Positions 6,631-10,508 of a stretch of DNA of 10,508 nt are shown here, piece after piece. Origin of the DNA: Clostridiales bacterium (GTDB taxonomy: Bacteria; Bacillota; Clostridia; Oscillospirales; Oscillospiraceae). The DNA is taken from contig JAJQET010000322.1 in the NCBI GenBank assembly GCA_021201515.1, forward strand, positions 1-10,508. Direction: 5' to 3'. The translations under genes and the position numbers were made by a program. The first letter of the stretch is position 1. Each line of letters opens with the position of its first letter. The notes below the pieces were generated by a model. That model was not told the DNA's origin, made no database searches, and worked only from the letters and a program-made list of their open reading frames with translations.

Positions 6631-6679
6631 ATTTTGGATGGGCAGGCTTTTTTGAGAAAATTTGGAAATTTCAACGTCC

Positions 6680-6705
6680 CAGCCCCGCCGTCAGCGGCGA
6701 GGCTG
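6680..6705 (+). repeat. GC-rich hairpin in the pilus leader
   Basis: Arms CAGCCCCGCCG (6680-6690) and CGGCGAGGCTG (6695-6705) pair over 11 positions with one mismatch around a TCAG loop. The nearest T-run (ATTTTTC) starts about 15 nt later, too far for a standard terminator, so its role as attenuator or insulator is open. Confidence 0.5.
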
Positions 6706-6849
6706 CCCGCGAGGTTCTGATTTTTCGCATTTTTGAATCGTTTTTATCCGAGTTTTCCGCTTTTAAAGTAGCAAATTGCACAAAAATCCGGTTCAGCTCC
6801 CCGGTAAATTTCCGGCTTTATATAGCATTTTTAACAAAAATTTGATTCC

Positions 6850-6877
6850 TTGCACAAAGGGTCTTGCATTTTATAAC
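6850..6877 (+). promoter_or_regulatory. Candidate second promoter for the pilus locus
   Basis: The elements are TTGCAC (6850-6855), a 16-bp spacer and TATAAC (6872-6877). The -10 is good and the -35 is weak. The predicted start (about 6884) falls at the edge of the 6887-6902 palindrome. This is a pattern match only. Confidence 0.4.
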
Positions 6878-6886
6878 AGGAAATGC

Positions 6887-6902
6887 TACATTAGCTAATG
6901 TA
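6887..6902. promoter_or_regulatory. Perfect 16-bp palindrome
   Basis: TACATTAGCTAATGTA equals its own reverse complement. It sits at the predicted start of the second candidate promoter, a classic operator position, and its right end overlaps the first TGTAAA repeat of the adjacent array. Confidence 0.65.
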
Positions 6903-6935
6903 AAGAAGTTGTAAAATAGTTGTAAACTATTTACA
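6899..6935. promoter_or_regulatory. Phased TGTAAA array, PhoP/OmpR-type box
   Basis: TGTAAA occurs at 6899, 6910 and 6921, exactly 11 bp apart, so TTTACA is repeated three times on the minus strand with 5-bp gaps. An inverted TTTACA follows at 6930-6935. Bacillus PhoP boxes are TT(A/T/C)ACA-type repeats with this spacing, and OmpR-family regulators in general bind direct repeats with an 11-bp period. No such regulator is encoded in the window. Confidence 0.55.
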
Positions 6936-7038
6936 TGGGCATTTTAGTCAAATACGGCTGCCGGTTTTCCTCTTGAAGCCTTTTTCTCATCGGAGGATGG
7001 GGGCGCGCCGCCCATACGGAAAGGGGCCCTGACGAGAC

Positions 7039-7575
7039 ATGGCGGAAAAAGAATTGCGCAGGATGAACCGCACGGAGCTGATCGAAATCATCTACGCCCT
7101 GCAGCAGAACGAGAAATCCCTCCGGGAGCAGAATGAGGCCCTCCAGCGCCAGCTGGACGACCGGCTCCTGCGGCTGGAGCAGGCCGGCTCCATCGCGGAG
7201 GCCTCTCTGAGCCTGAACCACATCTTTGAGGACGCCCAGCAGGCGGCGGCGCAGTACCTCTCCTCGCTGGAGCTGGCCAACGATCAGGCGCAGCAGCGTC
7301 TGGCCCAGGCCGACGCCCGGCTGGCCGAGGCCCAGGAACGGGCCGACCAGATTGAGGCGGACTGTCAGGCCCGGCTGGAGCGGGCGGATGCCGCCGCCGA
7401 AGCCCGGCTGGCCCAGGCGGAGGCGGACTATCAGGCCCGGATGGCCCAGGCGGAGGAATTCGCCCAACAGAAGGACGCCGCCTTCCGCCGGAGCGTCCGG
7501 CGGGCGCTGGAGAAGTACCCCGGCCTGGCCTGGCATATGTGGGAGGACGTATGGGAACAGAGGCTGGAGCCGTAG
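7039..7575 (+). CDS. Coiled-coil protein of unknown function, first gene of the pilus locus
   Basis: I do not recognise a characterised family. The 178-aa product has no signal peptide or membrane segment, so it is probably cytoplasmic. Residues 1-25 (MAEKELRRMNRTELIEIIYAL) look like a small conserved helical head. Residues about 20-50 are a heptad-like, Glu/Gln/Arg-rich coil, then SIAEASLSLNHIFEDAQQAA forms a second conserved-looking block. Residues about 75-145 are a long Ala/Glu/Gln-rich coil with near-repeats of ARLAQAEADYQARMAQAE type. The C-terminus is basic and aromatic (RRSVRRALEKYPGLAWHMWE). It ends 63 nt before the signal peptidase gene on the same strand. The ATG is the first in frame; only a distant AAAGGGG serves as ribosome site, so the start is less certain than the frame. 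A scaffold or localisation role is a guess. Confidence 0.8.
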   Translation: MAEKELRRMNRTELIEIIYALQQNEKSLREQNEALQRQLDDRLLRLEQAGSIAEASLSLNHIFEDAQQAAAQYLSSLELANDQAQQRLAQADARLAEAQERADQIEADCQARLERADAAAEARLAQAEADYQARMAQAEEFAQQKDAAFRRSVRRALEKYPGLAWHMWEDVWEQRLEP

Positions 7576-7638
7576 GATGTACGCACACAGGGCCGGTTCC
7601 GCCGGGGCGTTTGATTTCAGCCGGAGGGGAGGCCGGGT

Positions 7639-8226
7639 ATGAACGAAAAGCCAAAGTATGTCACCCTCCCCACGGAGGAGGCCGTGGCCGCGGAGCGGCA
7701 GCGGCTGAACTATCAGAAGCGGTTCCGCCAGACCCTGCGCACCACCGTTTACGCCCTGGTGGTGGTGGCGGCGGTGGCGGTGCTGATTGCCACCATGGTG
7801 CTGCCCGTCCTCCAGGTGTCCGGCAGCAGTATGGAGCCCACCCTCTCCGACGGGGACGTCATCGTCCTGCTGAAAAGCGGGGAGTTCGAGACCGGCGACC
7901 TGGTGGGGTTCTACTACCAGAACAAGCTGCTGCTGAAACGGGTCATCGCCGGGCCGGGGGACGTGGTGGATATTGACGAAGAAGGCAGCGTCTATGTCAA
8001 CGACGTGCTGCTGGACGAGCCGTATGTGACGGAGAAGGCCCTGGGGGAGACTGACCGGGACTACCCCTACCAGGTGCCGGAGGGCCGCTACTTTGTGATG
8101 GGGGACAACAGAACCACCTCCATCGACTCCCGCTCCACCGCCATCGGCTGTATTGAGACGGACCAGATTCTGGGGAAGGTCATCCTCCGCATCTGGCCGT
8201 TGGAACAGATTTCTATTTTGTATTGA
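7639..8226 (+). CDS. lepB: Type I signal peptidase (S26 family), pilus-locus copy
   Basis: It cleaves signal peptides from secreted precursors on the outer face of the membrane; here the neighbouring pilin is the obvious substrate. The 195-aa product has a cytoplasmic N-terminus (1-34), one membrane segment (about 35-58) and then the S26 boxes: SGSSMEPTL with nucleophile Ser64, LLLKRVIAGPGD with general base Lys100, and GDNRTTSIDSR (155-165). Both catalytic residues are present, unlike the degenerate SipA of the streptococcal pilus islands. GGAGGGGAGG precedes the ATG with good spacing. It lies between the coiled-coil gene and the pilin, a gene order typical of sortase-assembled pilus loci. 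It could also process other secreted proteins. Confidence 0.95.
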   Translation: MNEKPKYVTLPTEEAVAAERQRLNYQKRFRQTLRTTVYALVVVAAVAVLIATMVLPVLQVSGSSMEPTLSDGDVIVLLKSGEFETGDLVGFYYQNKLLLKRVIAGPGDVVDIDEEGSVYVNDVLLDEPYVTEKALGETDRDYPYQVPEGRYFVMGDNRTTSIDSRSTAIGCIETDQILGKVILRIWPLEQISILY

Positions 8227-8240
8227 AGGGAGGTATGCAT

Positions 8241-8315
8241 ATGATTTGTCTGAAATACAGGGGCCATCTGCACAGAGGGGTGGGGGCGCCGGTGCGCTTC
8301 CATCTGCGGATTTAG
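8241..8315 (+). CDS. Possible 24-aa peptide between signal peptidase and pilin
   Basis: A short frame MICLKYRGHLHRGVGAP... ends at TAG 8313-8315. AAGGGAGG (8226-8233), which overlaps the last base of the signal peptidase stop codon, is 7 nt from the ATG at 8241, ideal spacing; a second in-frame ATG at 8235 is too close to it. The peptide is basic, without similarity I recognise. It may be a real small protein, a leader peptide acting on pilin expression, or a chance frame. Confidence 0.35.
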   Translation: MICLKYRGHLHRGVGAPVRFHLRI

Positions 8316-8378
8316 CGGCGGCACCCTGCAAAACACTGTCAAACCATTTTAAAATTTTTCAAAAAGGAGAATGAAATC

Positions 8379-9953
8379 ATGCGTAAACTGAAAAAGCTGG
8401 CCAGCCTGCTGCTGGCCCTGGTGATGTGCTTTGGCCTGACCTGCACCGCGTTCGCCAGCAGCAGCGGCGTTACCCCGGAGGTCGGCAGCATCACGATTAC
8501 GAACGCCTACGAAGGCGAAACCTACAAGGTCTACAAACTGCTAGACCTGACCTACAACACAAGCGGAACCTCGTATGCCTATTCGATTGATCCGACGTCA
8601 GAGTGGTATGACTTCTTCACAACCGGCGATGGGGCCGGCTACGTAAGTGTGGACGTCACTACCTACCAGGTGACATGGACTGGAGGCGAAACCGGCACAG
8701 GCTCTCAGGCCGAAGCGTTTGCAAAGGCAGCGCTGGCCTATGCGGAGGCGAACAATATCTCCCCAACCGCCACCGATGTCGCGGATGACAGCGGAACGCT
8801 TACGTTCAGCGGTCTGGAGTACGGCTATTATCTGATCGATTCCTCTCTCGGCACCGTGCTTACCCTGGATTCCACGGACCCGGATGTAAAGGTGACGGAT
8901 AAAAACACGGCGCCTACAGTAGACAAGACGGTTGTGGAAGATACCGGAGGTGCCTATGGTGACTCCAATACTGCGGACGTTGGTGAGGTTGTTTCCTTCC
9001 GGATTGTGATTAACAATGGATACGCCTCCACCAATCTGGTGCTGCACGATACTCTGTCCGCTGGGCTGACCCTGAATGAAAACAGCTTTGAGGTACACAT
9101 CGGCTCGTCCCTGGCTTCGGCGGACAACACAGTTGACTCTTCGTATTATACGATTACCACCTCCGGCCTGACGGACGGCTGCACCTTTGAGATTGCTTTC
9201 GAAGACAGCTTTACCACAGATGTCTTGACCGACTCCCAGCTCATCATCGTAACGTATACCGCCACCGTCAATTCCGATGCGGTGATTTACGGCGATGGCA
9301 ACTCGAACGAAACCTATGCGAGCTATGGCAATGATTCGGAATCCACCTCTGATAAAACAACCACCTATGTCTACGAGCTGTATGTTTACAAGTACACAGA
9401 AACTACTGATGCCAATACATCCGTAACGACGGAAACCGCCCTGTCCGGCGCGAAGTTTGTCCTGTACAAGGAAGTAAACGGCACGAACTATTACGCTGTG
9501 TTGGACAGCGACGGCAAAATCAGCAGCTGGACGACCTATAAAACGCAGGACGACATTGACGAGGCTTACGCCAACGGTGATATTGACTACGACACATATA
9601 TTGCGGCCGTCCCCGCCACAGAGTTGGAGACTGACGACACCGGCCTGGTCTATTTCGGCGGCCTGGATGCGGGTACTTATTATCTGGAGGAGACGGAAGC
9701 TCCGGATGGCTATAATCTGCTAAACGCCGCAACTACTATTACCATCGCGCAGGACGGCACCATTAGCGGTGCCAAGACAGTAACATATGACAACGGTGAC
9801 GAGTATACCGCAATTAAGGTCTACAACGGCAGCACAGCTGAGATGCCCTCCACCGGCGGCATCGGCACCACCATCTTCTATGTGGTGGGCGGCGTGCTGG
9901 TGGTCGGCGCCGTGGTGGTGCTCATCACCAGAAAGCGCATGAACAAGGACTGA
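8379..9953 (+). CDS. LPXTG-type major pilin (fimbrial shaft subunit)
   Basis: This 524-aa precursor is a surface subunit polymerised by a class C sortase. The N-terminus is a Sec signal peptide (1-27: MRKLKK, a Leu/Ala-rich core, then AFA before SSS). An N-terminal domain covers about 30-175. VTDKN (172-176) resembles the VYPKN pilin motif, making Lys175 a candidate polymerisation lysine. A second domain starts at TVDKTVVED (Lys183 may form an isopeptide bond) and runs to about 325. A CNA_B-type domain starts near YVYKYTE (Lys338) and contains the E-box YYLEETEAPDGY (434-445, Glu438). The C-terminus has the sorting signal MPSTGG (489-494), a hydrophobic segment (about 498-516) and the tail TRKRMNKD. 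MPSTG replaces canonical LPXTG. AAGGAG lies 9 nt before the ATG. The middle of the gene uses more A/T-ending codons than its neighbours or its own ends. Confidence 0.95.
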   Translation: MRKLKKLASLLLALVMCFGLTCTAFASSSGVTPEVGSITITNAYEGETYKVYKLLDLTYNTSGTSYAYSIDPTSEWYDFFTTGDGAGYVSVDVTTYQVTWTGGETGTGSQAEAFAKAALAYAEANNISPTATDVADDSGTLTFSGLEYGYYLIDSSLGTVLTLDSTDPDVKVTDKNTAPTVDKTVVEDTGGAYGDSNTADVGEVVSFRIVINNGYASTNLVLHDTLSAGLTLNENSFEVHIGSSLASADNTVDSSYYTITTSGLTDGCTFEIAFEDSFTTDVLTDSQLIIVTYTATVNSDAVIYGDGNSNETYASYGNDSESTSDKTTTYVYELYVYKYTETTDANTSVTTETALSGAKFVLYKEVNGTNYYAVLDSDGKISSWTTYKTQDDIDEAYANGDIDYDTYIAAVPATELETDDTGLVYFGGLDAGTYYLEETEAPDGYNLLNAATTITIAQDGTISGAKTVTYDNGDEYTAIKVYNGSTAEMPSTGGIGTTIFYVVGGVLVVGAVVVLITRKRMNKD

Positions 9954-9975
9954 ACACCGTGAAACAGGGCTGACC

Positions 9976-9995
9976 CCGGCCCGCCGGCAGGCCGG
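9976..9995 (+). repeat. Hairpin between pilin and sortase genes
   Basis: CCGGCC (9976-9981) and GGCCGG (9990-9995) form a perfect stem around an 8-nt loop in the 88-nt spacer. There is no following T-tract, so it is not a terminator. It could stabilise the upstream pilin mRNA or lower read-through into the sortase gene. Confidence 0.5.
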
Positions 9996-10041
9996 ACCGG
10001 GCAGACCGGGAGGGAGCGAAAGGGAAAGGGCCTGATGGACG

Positions 10042-10508
10042 ATGGAACGCAACAAGAAGCAATCTGCGGCGCGGAAAAAGGGCCGGGCCGGCACCATTGC
10101 GCTGGTGTGCGTGTTCCTCCTGGGCCTGTCCCTCCTGCTTTATCCCTCCTTCAGCAACTGGTGGAATGAGCGGGCACAGACCAGGGTGGTGCTGTCCTAT
10201 GAGGAGGCCGTGTCCGGCCTGAACGACGAGGACTATTCCGCCATCTTTGAGGCGGCCGACGCCTACAATGAGGCGCTGGCCGCCCTTGGCACCGCCGCCG
10301 CCCTCCGGTCCGACGAGCCGGTGGAGGGCTATGAGGAGGTTCTGGACATCACCGGCACCGGGGTCATGGGCTATATCACCATTGAGAAAATCGACGTGGA
10401 GCTGCCCATCTACCACGGCACCAGCGACAGCGTCCTCTCCGCCGGGGCGGGCCACCTGGAGGGCAGCAGCCTCCCCGTGGGGGGCGAGGGCACCCACAGC
10501 GTCATCTC
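10042..10508 (+). CDS. Class C (pilin-polymerising) sortase, partial
   Basis: It is a membrane transpeptidase that joins pilin subunits through their sorting signals. The 155 visible residues have a basic cytoplasmic N-terminus (1-17), a membrane segment (about 18-36) and then LLYPSFSNWWNERAQTRVV (32-50), typical of class C enzymes. A helical stretch (50-90) is followed by the lid region around SDEPVEGY (90-97). The catalytic domain begins with DITGTGVMGYITIEKIDVEL, then PIYHGTSDSVLSAGAGHLEG (122-141) and GGEGTHSVI at the edge. The catalytic His, Cys and Arg lie beyond the window. DEP stands where many class C lids have DPF or DPW. AAAGGG about 11 nt before the ATG is a moderate ribosome site. 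It follows its presumed substrate by 88 nt on the same strand. Confidence 0.93.
   Translation, partial: MERNKKQSAARKKGRAGTIALVCVFLLGLSLLLYPSFSNWWNERAQTRVVLSYEEAVSGLNDEDYSAIFEAADAYNEALAALGTAAALRSDEPVEGYEEVLDITGTGVMGYITIEKIDVELPIYHGTSDSVLSAGAGHLEGSSLPVGGEGTHSVI

Larger units (their letters stand above)
6639..7038 (+). other. Long AT-rich untranslated region upstream of the pilus genes
   Basis: I find no plausible gene in these 400 nt. They hold a GC-rich hairpin (6680-6705), an AT-rich stretch with a candidate promoter (6850-6877), a perfect palindrome (6887-6902) and a phased repeat array (6899-6935). The composition is much richer in A+T than the flanking genes. The length and density of sites suggest a regulatory region for the downstream locus. 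Confidence 0.65.

Noticed and set aside
6611..6655. 14-codon plus-strand frame after the divergent promoter
   Set aside because: It has no ribosome site and coincides with the O2 palindrome; chance frame.
6887..6935. CRISPR-like repeats
   Set aside because: Repeat units are only 6 bp with 5-bp gaps; there is no long repeat-spacer pattern and no cas gene, so a regulator-binding array fits better.
6931..8331. Minus-strand frame of 466 codons
   Set aside because: Antisense to the coiled-coil and signal peptidase genes, both of which have clear features; proline/leucine/glycine-rich shadow composition.
9976..10005. Rho-independent terminator after the pilin gene
   Set aside because: The GC-rich stem is not followed by a T-tract on the plus strand, so it is kept only as a hairpin.
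9925..10497. Minus-strand frame of 190 codons
   Set aside because: Antisense to the sortase gene and the end of the pilin gene, without family resemblance.

Overview
The window looks like a chromosome segment of a GC-rich anaerobic Firmicute, probably a gut member of the Oscillospiraceae/Ruminococcaceae (Flavonifractor/Oscillibacter-like). This rests on Gram-positive sigma-A promoters and strong AGGAGG ribosome sites, a T-box leader, an archaeal-type ProRS, LPXTG/sortase surface biology, and GC-rich codon use. No 16S or marker comparison was possible, so the genus is an inference.

Left part (1-3138, minus strand): the head of the S10 ribosomal protein operon, in transcription order rpsJ (S10), rplC (L3), rplD (L4), rplW (L23) and rplB (L2, cut by the window edge). 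It is driven by a TTGACA/17 bp/TACAGT promoter at 3110-3138 and has a leader of about 275 nt. The rpsJ-rplC spacer of 181 nt is unusually long compared with the other junctions (-1 to 22 nt). L3 ends in a tandem 24-nt duplication.

Middle (3139-6544, minus strand): a gap of about 750 nt with no convincing gene but two tight inverted repeats and a terminator-like hairpin. Then come proS (prolyl-tRNA synthetase, archaeal/eukaryal type, about 487 aa) under a proline T-box riboswitch with a perfect consensus promoter, a dCMP deaminase-family gene with its own promoter and a GTG start, and a small XRE-family repressor.

Right part (6545-10508, plus strand): the accessory region. The XRE gene is divergent from a sortase-assembled pilus locus. 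The intergenic region of nearly 500 nt holds two matching 19-bp operator-like palindromes around a strong plus-strand promoter. It also holds a second candidate promoter, a perfect 16-bp palindrome and a phased array of three TGTAAA repeats (TTTACA on the other strand) at 11-bp spacing, which resembles a PhoP/OmpR-type binding site. The genes are a coiled-coil protein of unknown function, a type I signal peptidase, a possible 24-aa peptide, a 524-aa LPXTG-type major pilin (signal peptide, E-box, MPSTG sorting signal) and a class C sortase cut by the window edge. The likely scheme is that the signal peptidase trims the pilin precursor, the sortase polymerises it through an internal lysine, and the upstream DNA elements switch the locus. 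The coiled-coil protein and the regulatory block are the least explained parts.
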